From Myxococcus hansupus (lineage in GTDB: Bacteria > Myxococcota > Myxococcia > Myxococcales > Myxococcaceae): DNA of 64,000 nt. The notes beneath the pieces are model-generated. The model was not told where the DNA came from. It was given only the letters and a program-made list of their open reading frames with translations, and ran no database searches. Each line of letters begins with the position of its first letter. Within the stretch, counting starts at the first letter, position 1. Of this stretch, positions 50,689-59,252 are shown in pieces. Where the stretch lies: contig NZ_CP012109.1 of the NCBI RefSeq assembly GCF_000280925.3, forward strand, positions 7,584,501-7,648,500, read 5' to 3'. The translations under genes were made by a program, and so were the position numbers.

Positions 50689-51063
50689 ATGAACAGCGCA
50701 AGCGTGAATGAATCTCCTCAGGATCGACGCCGGTTTCCGCGGCTCGAGGCTCCGCTCTATGCGCGCCCCGCGAGGTTGCGGCGCGTCGACAAGCAGCAGG
50801 TGCTGGACGCCAGCCTGGGAGGCATCCGCATCTATTCGGATGAGCAATACACCCAGGACACCGAGCTGGAGCTGGACCTGTTCCTGCGGGACGGCACCTC
50901 GCTGGAGTGCAAGGCGCGCGTGGCCTGGACCCGGAAGCTGGCGAAGGACGCGGTGGCCCGCTTCGAGGTCGGCCTGGCGTTCACGGACGTGCCGCCGCTG
51001 GCCATGGAGCGCCTCAAGTCCGTGCTCGTGGCCGACGACGAAGCCGCCTCGGGCAGCATGTAG
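50689..51063 (+). CDS. PilZ domain protein
   Basis: A 124-residue single-domain PilZ protein, a cyclic di-GMP receptor family. The two ligand motifs are intact: RRRFPR near residues 13-18 (RxxxR box) and DASLGGI near 41-47 (DxSxxG box). The rest is the six-strand PilZ barrel ending in a short acidic tail. In myxobacteria c-di-GMP controls motility, polysaccharide and development, but this small protein carries no effector domain to show its target. It is 71 bases upstream of ureD on the same strand and may or may not be part of the urease transcript. Confidence 0.88.
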   Translation: MNSASVNESPQDRRRFPRLEAPLYARPARLRRVDKQQVLDASLGGIRIYSDEQYTQDTELELDLFLRDGTSLECKARVAWTRKLAKDAVARFEVGLAFTDVPPLAMERLKSVLVADDEAASGSM

Positions 51064-51134
51064 GCATCGGCGTCCACGGAAGGCCCCCGGAGCCGGCGTT
51101 GTACTCCGGGCCCGACTGCCGCAGGCTCCGGCCC

Positions 51135-51980
51135 GTGAGGGAGCCCGCTCAGACGATATCCGAAGAGCCCCCGCGACGTGCCGGGCTGGCGAGGCTGGCC
51201 TTCGAGCGCGCCGGGACGCGAACCATTGTGCGCAACGCGTTGGCGCACAGCCCGCTGCGCCTGCTCACGCCTCGCAACCACGGCCACGCGGCCTGGGCGT
51301 ACACCAGCTCCTTCGGAGGGGGCCTGGTGGATGGTGACCACCTCTCGCTCGACGTGGATGTAGCGGCCGGCGCTACAGCGCTCGTGGCCAGTCAGGGCGC
51401 CAACCGCGTCTACCGCTCCCCCCGGGGCTGCAGGACGGACGTGGTGGCCCGCGTGGAGGAAGGCGCGCTGCTGGCCTGGGTGCCGGACCCCACCGTGTGT
51501 TTCGCCGAGGCCCGGTATGCCCAGACGCTGGACGTGCGGCTCGCGCCGGGCGCTTCGCTGGTGCTCGCGGACGTCATCACCTCGGGGCGCAGCGCCCGGG
51601 GCGAGCGCTGGGCCTTCTCCCGCTTCGAGTCCACCCTGCGCGTCTCCGTGGCGGGGCGCCCGCTCGTGGATGAGCGGTGGTTGCTGGACCCACGGCACGG
51701 CAACCTGCCGGAGCGCCTGGGCCGCTTCGACGCGCTGGCCTCCGTGCTGCTGGTGGGCCCCGCGCTCGCGGAGGCCCGCGCTTCACTGTCCGCCCGACTC
51801 GCCGCGCTGCCAATGACAGCACGCGCCGGACTGGTGCCCTCCATCAGCCCCCTGGGCAGCGACGGCGTGCTCCTCCGGGCCGCGGCGGTCTCCGTCGAGA
51901 CGCTGTTGCACACCACACACGAATGGCTGTCGTTCCTCCCCGGCCTGTTGGGTGACGACCCCTGGGCCCGCCGCGTCTGA
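51135..51980 (+). CDS. ureD: Urease accessory protein UreD (UreH)
   Basis: A 281-residue UreD, scaffold for loading nickel into apo-urease with UreF and UreG. Recognisable blocks: LAFERAGTRTIVRNALAHSPLR, PRNHGHAAWAYTSSFGGGLVDGDHLSLDV (in parts), and the central ATALVASQGANRVYRSPRGC region, as in other UreD proteins. The GTG at 51135 was chosen because it leaves a short lead before the first strand; a TTG at 51099 with GGAG upstream is an alternative. It is first in the order ureD-ureAB-ureC-ureF-ureG. Only 46 bases separate it from the fused urease subunit gene. Confidence 0.85.
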   Translation: MREPAQTISEEPPRRAGLARLAFERAGTRTIVRNALAHSPLRLLTPRNHGHAAWAYTSSFGGGLVDGDHLSLDVDVAAGATALVASQGANRVYRSPRGCRTDVVARVEEGALLAWVPDPTVCFAEARYAQTLDVRLAPGASLVLADVITSGRSARGERWAFSRFESTLRVSVAGRPLVDERWLLDPRHGNLPERLGRFDALASVLLVGPALAEARASLSARLAALPMTARAGLVPSISPLGSDGVLLRAAAVSVETLLHTTHEWLSFLPGLLGDDPWARRV

Positions 51981-52026
51981 GGGGCCCACCTTGGAAGTCG
52001 TTGACGCAGCGCGCTAGTCTGGCGCG

Positions 52027-52800
52027 GTGCACCTCTCCCCTCGCGACGTCGACAAGCTGCTGCTGCACCAGGCGGGCTTCCTCGCTCAAAAGCGCCTCGC
52101 GCGCGGGGTGAGGCTGAACTACCCGGAGACGGTGGCGCTCATCGCCACCCAGCTCCTCGAATTCATCCGCGACGGCAAGGGCGTGGCCGAGCTGATGGAC
52201 CTGGGGCGTCAGTTGCTGGGGCGCGCGCAGGTGATGGACGGCGTGCCGGAGATGCTGGCGGAGGTGCAGGTGGAGGGCACCTTCCCGGACGGCTCCAAGC
52301 TGGTGACGGTGCACCACCCGGTGGTGGCCGAGCACGGCGACCTGGCGCTGGCGCTGTACGGCAGCTTCCTGCCCGTGCCCCCGCTGGAGCGCTTCGCCGC
52401 CGCCTCCGCACCGCCGCCCGAAGGCCGTCCCGGCGAGGTGCGCGTGCAGCCGGGCGAGGTGGTCCTCAACGACGGGCGCGACACCGTCACCATCCGCGTC
52501 ACCCACCGGGGCGACAGGCCCATCCAGGTGGGCAGCCACTACCCCTTCTTCGAAACCAACCGCGCGTTGGTGTTCGACCGCGCGCGGGCCTACGGCCGCC
52601 GCCTGAACATCCCCGCGGGCACGGCGGTGCGCTTCGAGCCGGGTGAGCAGAAGACGGTGCAGCTCGTCGCCATCGCCGGTGACGCGGTGGTGCGCGGCGG
52701 CAACGCGCTGGGCAGCGGGAAGGTGACGCCGGAGGGCCGCGAGCGCGCGCTGGAAGCGGTGCGCGCCCAGGGCTTCGGTCACGAGGAGGAGCGCTCATGA
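52027..52800 (+). CDS. ureAB: Fused urease gamma-beta subunit
   Basis: A 257-residue fusion. Residues 1-100 are urease gamma (LSPRDVDKLLLHQAGFLAQKRL, LNYPETVALIATQLLEF, VMDGVPEMLAEVQVEGTFPDG). A short linker follows and residues about 133-240 are urease beta (PGEVRVQPGEVVLNDGRDTV, QVGSHYPFFETNRALVFDRA, RLNIPAGTAVRFEPGEQKTV). Separate UreA and UreB are usual in many bacteria; fused forms are known in Helicobacter and others. GTG is the start. Its stop overlaps the ureC start by four bases (ATGA), so subunits are made in step. Confidence 0.93.
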   Translation: MHLSPRDVDKLLLHQAGFLAQKRLARGVRLNYPETVALIATQLLEFIRDGKGVAELMDLGRQLLGRAQVMDGVPEMLAEVQVEGTFPDGSKLVTVHHPVVAEHGDLALALYGSFLPVPPLERFAAASAPPPEGRPGEVRVQPGEVVLNDGRDTVTIRVTHRGDRPIQVGSHYPFFETNRALVFDRARAYGRRLNIPAGTAVRFEPGEQKTVQLVAIAGDAVVRGGNALGSGKVTPEGRERALEAVRAQGFGHEEERS

Positions 52801-54512
52801 GCCGGAAGATGGACCGCCGCCACTACGCGGACATGTTCGGCCCCACCACGGGTGACCGGGTGCGGCTGGGTGACACGGGGCTCTGGGCGGAGGTGGAGCG
52901 CGACGCCACCGTCTACGGCGACGAGTGCAAGTTCGGCGGCGGCAAGGTGCTGCGCGAAGGCATGGGGCAGCAGGCGGGCGTGGGCGACGACGACGCGCTC
53001 GACTGCGTCATCACCAACGCGCTCATCCTCGACTGGACGGGCATCTACAAGGCGGACATCGGCATCAAGGGCGGCCGCATCGCCGGCATTGGCAAGGCGG
53101 GCAACCCGGACGTCATGGCCGGGGTGACGCCGGGCATGGTGGTGGGCGTCACCACCGAGGCCATCGCGGGCGAGGGCCTCATCGTCACCGCGGGCGGGCT
53201 GGACACGCACATCCACTTCATCTGCCCGCAGCAGGCGGACGAGGCGCTGGCCAGCGGCGTGACGACCTGGGTGGGCGGCGGCACCGGGCCCGCCACGGGC
53301 ACCAAGGCCACCACCTGCACCCCGGGCGCGTGGAACCTCCACCGGATGCTGGAGGCCACCGACACGATTCCGCTCAACATCGGCCTCACCGGCAAGGGCA
53401 ACACGTCCCTGCCGCAGGGATTGGTGGAGCAGATTCGCGCGGGCGCCATTGGCCTGAAGCTGCACGAGGACTGGGGCACCACGCCCGCCGCCATCGACAC
53501 CTGCCTCACGCTGGCGGAGGGCGAGGACGTCCAGGTCACCATCCACACGGATACGCTCAACGAGTCGGGTTATGTGGATGACTCGCTGGCCGCGTTCAAG
53601 GGCCGCACCATCCACACGTATCACTCCGAGGGCGCGGGCGGCGGACACGCCCCGGACATCATCCGCGTGTGTGGCGAGCCCAACGTGCTGCCCAGCTCGA
53701 CGAACCCCACGCGCCCGTACACGGTGAACACGCTGGACGAGCACCTGGACATGCTCATGGTGTGTCACCACCTGGACCGGGAGATTCCCGAGGACGTGGC
53801 CTTCGCGGAGAGCCGCATCCGCGGGGAGACCATCGCCGCGGAGGACATCCTTCATGACCTGGGCGCCATCAGCATCATGGCGTCGGACAGTCAGGCCATG
53901 GGCCGCGTGGGCGAGGTCATCTGCCGCACGTGGCAGACGGCCCACAAGATGCGCGAGCAGCGCGGCCGGCTGCCGGAGGAGCGCGGCGACAACGACAACC
54001 TCCGCATCCGGCGCTACCTGGCGAAGTACACCATCAACCCCGCCATCGCCCACGGCATGTCCCACGAGGTGGGCTCCGTGGAGGTGGGCAAGCTGGCGGA
54101 CCTGGTGCTGTGGAACCCGGCCTTCTTCGGCATCAAGCCGGAGCTGGTGGTGAAGGGCGGCTTCATCGCCTGGGCGCAGATGGGAGACGCCAACGCCTCC
54201 ATCCCCACGCCGCAGCCCTACATGATGCGGCCCATGTTCGGCGCCCGGGGCCGCGCGCTGGGCGCCACCAGCGTGGCCTTCATCTCCGGCCGCGCCTACG
54301 CGGAGGGCACGGTGAAGGCGCTGGGCCTCACCAAGCGGCTGGTCGCCGTGAGCCACTGCCGCGACCTGGGCAAGAAGGACATGAAGCTCAACGACGCGAT
54401 GCCCGCCATCACCGTGGACCCGGAGACGTACGAGGTCCGCGCGGACGGCGAGCTGCTGCGCTGCGAGCCCGCGAAGCGTCTCCCCCTGGCCCAGCTCTAC
54501 TCGCTGTTCTGA
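52797..54512 (+). CDS. ureC: Urease alpha subunit
   Basis: A 571-residue catalytic subunit that hydrolyses urea to ammonia and carbamate at a dinickel site. Present are HIHFICPQQADEALASGVT (nickel His pair), the carbamylated Lys in AIGLKLHEDWG, HTDTLNESGYVDD (nickel His), the flap with MVCHHLDREIPEDVAFAESR carrying the catalytic His, and TVNTLDEHLDML. The length is standard for UreC. The C-terminus ends LPLAQLYSLF, as in functional ureases. It overlaps ureAB by four bases and is followed after 11 bases by ureF. Confidence 0.97.
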   Translation: MSRKMDRRHYADMFGPTTGDRVRLGDTGLWAEVERDATVYGDECKFGGGKVLREGMGQQAGVGDDDALDCVITNALILDWTGIYKADIGIKGGRIAGIGKAGNPDVMAGVTPGMVVGVTTEAIAGEGLIVTAGGLDTHIHFICPQQADEALASGVTTWVGGGTGPATGTKATTCTPGAWNLHRMLEATDTIPLNIGLTGKGNTSLPQGLVEQIRAGAIGLKLHEDWGTTPAAIDTCLTLAEGEDVQVTIHTDTLNESGYVDDSLAAFKGRTIHTYHSEGAGGGHAPDIIRVCGEPNVLPSSTNPTRPYTVNTLDEHLDMLMVCHHLDREIPEDVAFAESRIRGETIAAEDILHDLGAISIMASDSQAMGRVGEVICRTWQTAHKMREQRGRLPEERGDNDNLRIRRYLAKYTINPAIAHGMSHEVGSVEVGKLADLVLWNPAFFGIKPELVVKGGFIAWAQMGDANASIPTPQPYMMRPMFGARGRALGATSVAFISGRAYAEGTVKALGLTKRLVAVSHCRDLGKKDMKLNDAMPAITVDPETYEVRADGELLRCEPAKRLPLAQLYSLF

Positions 54513-54523
54513 GGACACGCGGC

Positions 54524-55186
54524 ATGGGCTCACCGTGGCGGGTGCTGCAACTGGCGGACTCGGGCTTTCCCACCGGAGGCTTCGCGCACTCCGGAGGGCT
54601 GGAGGCCGCGGTGCAACAGGGCGAGGTGCGGGGCGCCGGGGAGCTGCGGCGCTTCGTCCGGGACTTGATGTGGCAGACGGGCCATGGCGCGCTGCCGCTG
54701 CTGAGCGCCGCGCACCGCGAGCCCTCGTCGCTGCCCACGCTGGACGCCCGCGCGGAGGCCTTCCTCTCCAGCCACGTGGCCAACCGCGCCAGCCGGACAC
54801 AGGGCCGCGCCTTCCTGGACACCTGCGCACGCATCTTCCCCGGGCCCGTGGCGCCCGTGCGTGAAGCGGCCCGCGCCGCGGGACTGCGCTTCCACCACGC
54901 GCCCCTGTTCGGCGCGGTGCTGCACGCGCTGGACGTCTCGCTGGACGACGCACAGCAGCTCTTCCTGTCCCTCACCTTGAGGGGCGCGCTGTCCGCGGCG
55001 GTGCGGCTGGGCGTCGCGGGCACGCATGAATCCCATCAACTCCAGCATCAGGCCTCGGCCCTGCTGGATGACGTGCTGGCGCGGTGCTCGGAGCTGGGCC
55101 CCGAGGACCTGGCACAGCCCTCTCCCCTGCTGGACCTGCTCGGATCCACGCACGACCGGCTCTATTCGCGACTCTTTCAGTCCTGA
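54524..55186 (+). CDS. ureF: Urease accessory protein UreF
   Basis: A 220-residue all-helical UreF, which with UreD and UreG forms the complex that inserts nickel and gates GTP hydrolysis by UreG. The N-terminal block LQLADSGFPTGGFAHSGGLE is highly typical, as is RFVRDLMWQTGHGALPLLSA and SLRGALSAAVRLGV-type sequence (here SLTLRGALSAAVRLGV). The length is normal. It follows ureC by 11 bases and precedes ureG by 12, in the same operon. Confidence 0.92.
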   Translation: MGSPWRVLQLADSGFPTGGFAHSGGLEAAVQQGEVRGAGELRRFVRDLMWQTGHGALPLLSAAHREPSSLPTLDARAEAFLSSHVANRASRTQGRAFLDTCARIFPGPVAPVREAARAAGLRFHHAPLFGAVLHALDVSLDDAQQLFLSLTLRGALSAAVRLGVAGTHESHQLQHQASALLDDVLARCSELGPEDLAQPSPLLDLLGSTHDRLYSRLFQS

Positions 55187-55198
55187 GGTGAAGCGCAC

Positions 55199-55933
55199 AT
55201 GCACGACGACCACCGCGGCCACGGACACGATGACGACCATGACCACGAGCACGAGGAGTGGGACCACCCGGGCCACTACCACGAGCGCGAGGAGCCCCAG
55301 CGGCGCGACTACAAAGCGCGCGCTTTCACCATTGGCATTGGCGGACCGGTCGGCAGCGGCAAGACGGCGCTGGTGCTGGCGCTGTGCCGCAAGCTCCGCG
55401 AGCGCCACCGCCTGGGCGTCGTCACCAACGACATCTTCACCCAGGAGGACGCGGAGTTCCTCGTCCGCAACCAGGCGCTCGCTCCGGAGCGCATCAAGGC
55501 GGTGGAGACGGGCGGCTGCCCTCACGCGGCCATCCGCGAGGACATCAGCCACAACCTGCTCGCGCTGGAGCAGCTCATGGAGACGCTGGCCCCGGAGCTG
55601 CTCATCGTGGAGAGCGGCGGCGACAACCTGGCGGCGCAGTACAGCCGCGAGCTGGCGGATTACACCGTCTACGTCATCGACGTGGCCGGCGGGGACAAGG
55701 TGCCGCGCAAGGGCGGCCCCGGCATCACCCAGTCCGACCTGCTGGTCATCAACAAGACGGACCTGGCGCCCTTCGTGGGCGCGGACCTGGGCGTCATGGA
55801 CCGCGACTCGAGGAAGATGCGCGGGACGGGGCCCTTCGTCTTCACCCAGGTCACCAAGGACGTGGGCGTGGACGCCGTGGCCGAACACATCCTCTCCGCG
55901 TGGCGGGAGCGCACCGGCGCCCGGGCATCCTGA
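55199..55933 (+). CDS. ureG: Urease accessory GTPase UreG with His-rich N-terminus
   Basis: A 244-residue UreG, GTPase that delivers nickel to urease. P-loop GPVGSGKT (about 50-57), nickel-binding motif GGCPH (about 103-107), ESGGDNL and the base-recognition NKTD are all present. The first 30 residues are a His/Asp-rich tail (MHDDHRGHGHDDDHDHEHEE) with about nine His, likely to store or bind nickel. No ureE gene is found in the operon, and the His tail may do part of that job, as proposed for some His-rich UreG proteins. It is the last gene, followed by a strong hairpin. Confidence 0.95.
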   Translation: MHDDHRGHGHDDDHDHEHEEWDHPGHYHEREEPQRRDYKARAFTIGIGGPVGSGKTALVLALCRKLRERHRLGVVTNDIFTQEDAEFLVRNQALAPERIKAVETGGCPHAAIREDISHNLLALEQLMETLAPELLIVESGGDNLAAQYSRELADYTVYVIDVAGGDKVPRKGGPGITQSDLLVINKTDLAPFVGADLGVMDRDSRKMRGTGPFVFTQVTKDVGVDAVAEHILSAWRERTGARAS

Positions 55934-55950
55934 AGCACGGCGACATGGAA

Positions 55951-55979
55951 CGCTCGCGGCGGCACCCGCGCCGCGAGCG
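55951..55979. terminator. 11-bp perfect hairpin between urease operon and metalloprotease gene
   Basis: CGCTCGCGGCG (55951-55961) pairs perfectly with CGCCGCGAGCG (55969-55979) around a seven-base loop. It lies between two convergent stops, 18 bases after ureG and 12 bases from the protease gene stop, so it probably terminates transcription from both sides. Confidence 0.75.
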
Positions 55980-55990
55980 AACCAGCGCGT

Positions 55991-58048
55991 TCAGCGAGCG
56001 CGCGTCAGGGGCTCGGCCACGTCCACCGTGAAGGTGTCACTCCACACGGTGCCGTACTCGTCCTTGACGATGGACAGGTCCACCGTGTGGCTGCCACGCG
56101 CGGTGGACGGAATCGACTTGGTCATCGTGAAGGTGAAGGCGCCGCCCGGAGGCAGATTCACACCCCAGTCGGACCAGTCCGTGTCCCAGCGTGCGGGCAG
56201 GCTGGAATAAAAGTCGTACCAGACCCAATCACAGCCACCCGCGTCGTTGTTCGTCACGGACACCGTCCAGGTGACGTCCGTGCCCGGCGCCGCTGTCACG
56301 GATTGCGGAGACACCGTCACCGTGGGCGGCGCGAGGACACATCGCGCGAGGATGTCGATGGACGCCGTGCCCTGCACCGTGTGCCCATCCCGCGTGGCGC
56401 TGAGCCCCACCGAGTACGTCCCGGGCACCGTGGTGTAGGGCGTGTACGTCTGGAGCCCCAGGTACACCGAGGACGACGCGGCGACCGTGCGCTGCGTGGG
56501 CACCCGGTCGGAGCCCCAACCCTGCGGCAGAAGGGTCGCGAGCTGGAAGGTGGACGGCGCGCAGGACGGCGAGTCGCGGTTGATGAGGAGGACCTCGAAC
56601 TCCGGCCGGCCCCCGGGCCAATCCGTGGGGGCCAGGGACGTCACCTGCACCTCGTGTGGCGCGCGGACACAGGCCGCCTGCCGGTACGCGATGCTCACGG
56701 TGAGGCCCACCGAGGTCGCGGCGTCCACCGTCACGGAGAGGGTGCTGTAGGGGTCGTCCCACGTCGCGCCCGGCAGCAGGGCCGGGTCCGTCCACGACGG
56801 CGTCTGCGGCGTGAAGTCCAACAGGTGTGAGCCGTCCATCGTCACCGCGTCGACGTAGTGCACGAGCGCACCGCCGAACACCTGGCTCCCCAACGTCGAT
56901 TCATAGACGCCCATGGGTTGGCGGTACTCCAGCCACAGCCAATCCGAGCTCCCGGGCCGCCGCCGCACCTTGAGCGCCTTCAGCCCTCCGGAGGCCACCA
57001 CCGGCGCGAGGGTGAAGGTGCCGTCCACCCCGTCCACCTCGGCCACGGAGGACGCCGCCAGCCAGCCGATGCGCGCCTTCTGCGGCGCCGCGTAGTGGCC
57101 CAGGTTCCACCGGCCCATCGTCGAGAAGACATCGCCGTACTCATCGAGCGCGCCCTGGGTTCCCGGCAGGCCCAGCGCCTCCGTGCCGAAGTCACGGGTG
57201 CTCGCGTGGTGCAGCGACAGGTTGTGCCCCGCCTCGTGCGTCACCAGCTCCACGGCCCTGTCATGCGGCGTCAGGGCCTCCGCCACCAGCCAGGCGGTGG
57301 AGGCCGTCACGGCCCCGTCCTGCGTCTGCACGGAGCCGCACGACAGCGTGGCCTGCCCTGAATACCGGCAGCCCTCCTGGGGCATGGGGTGGACGATGAA
57401 GATGCGGTCGTACTGTGTGAAGTCCACGTCCGCGTCCACCGCCTGCACCGCGGCATCGCGCATGGCCGAGGTCTCGCTGCACGAGTAGGCGCGGTCCAGC
57501 GTGTACCAGCCCACCACGTCGCCGGTGGTGGTGGTGCGGCCCTCGGACACCTCGCTCCAGTAGTCCGCCAGCGAGCGACGCGTGGTGGAGAAGAACATGT
57601 CGTGAACGGCCTGCGACGTGAGGCCAGGCCGAGGCATGCCGGGGAACTCCGCCAGGATGACCAGGCTGCGCTGCACGCCGAGCGGCCCACAGGTGTTCAG
57701 CGAGGCCGCGGCATGCGTGTCCACGTCCGCGCCCTGGGCGACGAGCTGACCGTGTTTCTCGCGGCCCTGCACCTTCACCCGCTGGCCGCTGCGCAGCCCC
57801 GCGGGCGCGCCGTGTTCGAACACCACCTGACGGCGCTGGCGCCCCTCCGTCACGAAGTACTCCTCCCAGGACGCCACGGGAGCGGGAGGGTCCACGACGA
57901 CGACCTCCAGCTCGCCTTCCCAGGAGGTCTCCCGGCTCACCGCTTCGTGCGGTGGCGAGGCGTCCCGTGCTTCATCCGCTTCGGGAACCTGCGCGCTACA
58001 GGCCGCGAGCCACACGGCCGACACCACGATGCTCCATGTGCGGGACAT
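55991..58048 (-). CDS. Secreted zinc metalloprotease (gametolysin/M11-like) lipoprotein
   Basis: A 685-residue predicted lipoprotein (signal ending VWLAAC). The protease domain has the zincin motif VTHEAGHNLSLHHA (HExxHxxxxxH, His about 271, 275, 281) with the Met-turn region GDVFSTMGRWNLGHY about 30 residues on, as in gametolysin M11 metzincins. N-terminal GPLGVQRSLVILAEFPGMPRPG is also M11-like. The C-terminal 250 residues contain two or three Ig-like beta domains (FEVLLINRDSPSCAPSTFQL, TDVTWTVSVTNNDAGGCDW) of the NEW3/CARDB type used for anchoring or binding. GGAGGGG precedes the ATG. A predatory or nutritional exoprotease role is plausible. Confidence 0.85.
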   Translation of the reverse strand: MSRTWSIVVSAVWLAACSAQVPEADEARDASPPHEAVSRETSWEGELEVVVVDPPAPVASWEEYFVTEGRQRRQVVFEHGAPAGLRSGQRVKVQGREKHGQLVAQGADVDTHAAASLNTCGPLGVQRSLVILAEFPGMPRPGLTSQAVHDMFFSTTRRSLADYWSEVSEGRTTTTGDVVGWYTLDRAYSCSETSAMRDAAVQAVDADVDFTQYDRIFIVHPMPQEGCRYSGQATLSCGSVQTQDGAVTASTAWLVAEALTPHDRAVELVTHEAGHNLSLHHASTRDFGTEALGLPGTQGALDEYGDVFSTMGRWNLGHYAAPQKARIGWLAASSVAEVDGVDGTFTLAPVVASGGLKALKVRRRPGSSDWLWLEYRQPMGVYESTLGSQVFGGALVHYVDAVTMDGSHLLDFTPQTPSWTDPALLPGATWDDPYSTLSVTVDAATSVGLTVSIAYRQAACVRAPHEVQVTSLAPTDWPGGRPEFEVLLINRDSPSCAPSTFQLATLLPQGWGSDRVPTQRTVAASSSVYLGLQTYTPYTTVPGTYSVGLSATRDGHTVQGTASIDILARCVLAPPTVTVSPQSVTAAPGTDVTWTVSVTNNDAGGCDWVWYDFYSSLPARWDTDWSDWGVNLPPGGAFTFTMTKSIPSTARGSHTVDLSIVKDEYGTVWSDTFTVDVAEPLTRAR

Positions 58049-58154
58049 TGCCCCTCCGGCGAACGGACAACCGGCGCGGAGTGCGACCGTTGACCGCCGC
58101 GGCGTTGTGCCCGGCGCACCCGACACCCGCAACGCTTCCCGAACGAAGCCACGA

Positions 58155-58339
58155 GGAGTTCACGCGGGCGAGACACCGCGAGGCACTTGCCTCAGCAGGA
58201 GGAGTTCACGCGGGCGAGACTCCGCGAGGCACTTGCCTCAGGGGGAGGAGTTCACGCGGGCGAGACTCCGCGAGGCACTTGCCTCAGGGGAGGAGTTCAC
58301 GCGGACGAGACACCGCGAGGCGCTCGCCTCAGGGGAGTT
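58155..58339. repeat. Four tandem 45-46 bp repeats with a hairpin in each
   Basis: Copies start at 58155, 58201, 58247 and 58292, with a partial fifth at 58334. Each begins GGAGTTCACGCG and contains GAGGC-ACTT-GCCTC, a 5-bp inverted repeat (the fourth copy has GAGGCGCTCGCCTC). Copies are 90% or more alike by eye. The block lies between the protease gene start and the stop of the gene ending at 58329, and its last few bases are the 3' end of that gene. No spacers of variable sequence exist, so it is not a CRISPR array. Confidence 0.85.
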
Positions 58340-59162
58340 TCAGCGTGCTGCCGTAATTCACGTCCCAGTCGGCGTGACCGACGATGTAGAGGTCCCCGCC
58401 CAGGCGCGGATCCAGGCCCAGGGGGCCGAGGTGCTCGACGTCGGGCGCGTCCTTGAGCTGGCTCAAGGGCCCCACGCCGAAGTGGCGACCCAGGCTCCAA
58501 TCGGTGTCGTGCGCCATGGCGATGGTGCTGATGGGCGACGGGTACTCGCCTCCCGGCAGGATGTGAGGGCCATTGCCCGCGGTGCCCCCGAAGGGGTCGA
58601 ACTCCATCCACCAACTCGCGGGAATCTGGCCACCGGTGCGAGCGCTGGCGGCCTCCGCCCACGCGACGTGCGCCGGCGAGCCGTAGTAGCCCTTGGCCTG
58701 CGACCACTCCTTGAAGGAGCCGTGGCCCGAGGCCCTCAGGTCATCCCCGTAGGCCTTCTCGTCGTCCGCGCGCTTCTCCGCCACCGCGCGGTCCAACTCG
58801 GCCTGGAGCTTCTCGGGAGGAATGCCCAGGTCCAGCGGCTTCACGCTGATTTCGATGTGGTGGCGCACCGACACGCCAAACGGCCCCTGGGTGACGCCCG
58901 TCTCCACCCGGATGGTCTTCTTGCCGGAGCCATCACGGCCCGCCTTCGCCGCCACCGACTGGGCGGACGCGGTGCCATCCAGGGACATGGGGCGCCGGGC
59001 GACCGCCTTCGCGAGGTCGAGCCCATCCAGGGCCTGGTAGGGATTCCGGAGGGCGTTCGATGACTGTCGCGCCGCGTCACCCGTGGAGCGACGAGCCGTG
59101 TCGCTCTCCGCGCGAATGGGGAGCCTCGGGGCGGACGGAACGGGCCTGGAAACCTTGGACAT
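58329..59162 (-). CDS. Protein of unknown function with HD-x-DW motif
   Basis: A 277-residue protein. No family is recognised. The first 80 residues are basic and Ser/Ala-rich without a signal peptide (MSKVSRPVPSAPRLPIRAES), which resembles the disordered N-terminus of myxobacterial effector or secreted proteins. The conserved-looking part starts near residue 85. The C-terminal half contains GGQIPASWWMEFDPFGG, then ISTIAMAHDTDWSLG (about 211-225) and GDLYIVGHADWDVN. The HD-x-DW arrangement could be a metal or calcium site as in phospholipase A2-like enzymes, but this is weak. Its 3' end merges with the 46-bp repeat block. Confidence 0.6.
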   Translation of the reverse strand: MSKVSRPVPSAPRLPIRAESDTARRSTGDAARQSSNALRNPYQALDGLDLAKAVARRPMSLDGTASAQSVAAKAGRDGSGKKTIRVETGVTQGPFGVSVRHHIEISVKPLDLGIPPEKLQAELDRAVAEKRADDEKAYGDDLRASGHGSFKEWSQAKGYYGSPAHVAWAEAASARTGGQIPASWWMEFDPFGGTAGNGPHILPGGEYPSPISTIAMAHDTDWSLGRHFGVGPLSQLKDAPDVEHLGPLGLDPRLGGDLYIVGHADWDVNYGSTLKLP

Positions 59163-59182
59163 GGGGGCTCGGGGGGCATGCC

Positions 59183-59201
59183 CCAGGGCAGACTGCCCTG
59201 G
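59183..59201 (-). terminator. Near-perfect palindrome downstream of the small membrane protein gene
   Basis: CCAGGGCAG (59183-59191) and CTGCCCTGG (59193-59201) form a palindrome with a single central base. As RNA it would give a six-pair stem with a seven-base loop, 52 bases below the stop of the gene at 59253. Confidence 0.5.
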
Positions 59202-59252
59202 TCTCCGGATTATCGGCCGGAGCCTCCGGAAGTTGACTGCCCCGACCCCGGG

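Noticed and set aside
52779..54953. Open frame of 724 codons on the minus strand opposite ureC
   Set aside because: Urease coding sequence on the other strand is unambiguous.
58155..58339. Possible CRISPR array
   Set aside because: Repeat copies directly follow one another with no spacer of different sequence and no cas genes are present.
58155..58339. Repeat block as coding sequence for EEFTRARLREALASG-type repeats on the plus strand
   Set aside because: The frame is open but has no convincing start or ribosome site, and period changes (46, 46, 45, 42) break a fixed protein repeat.
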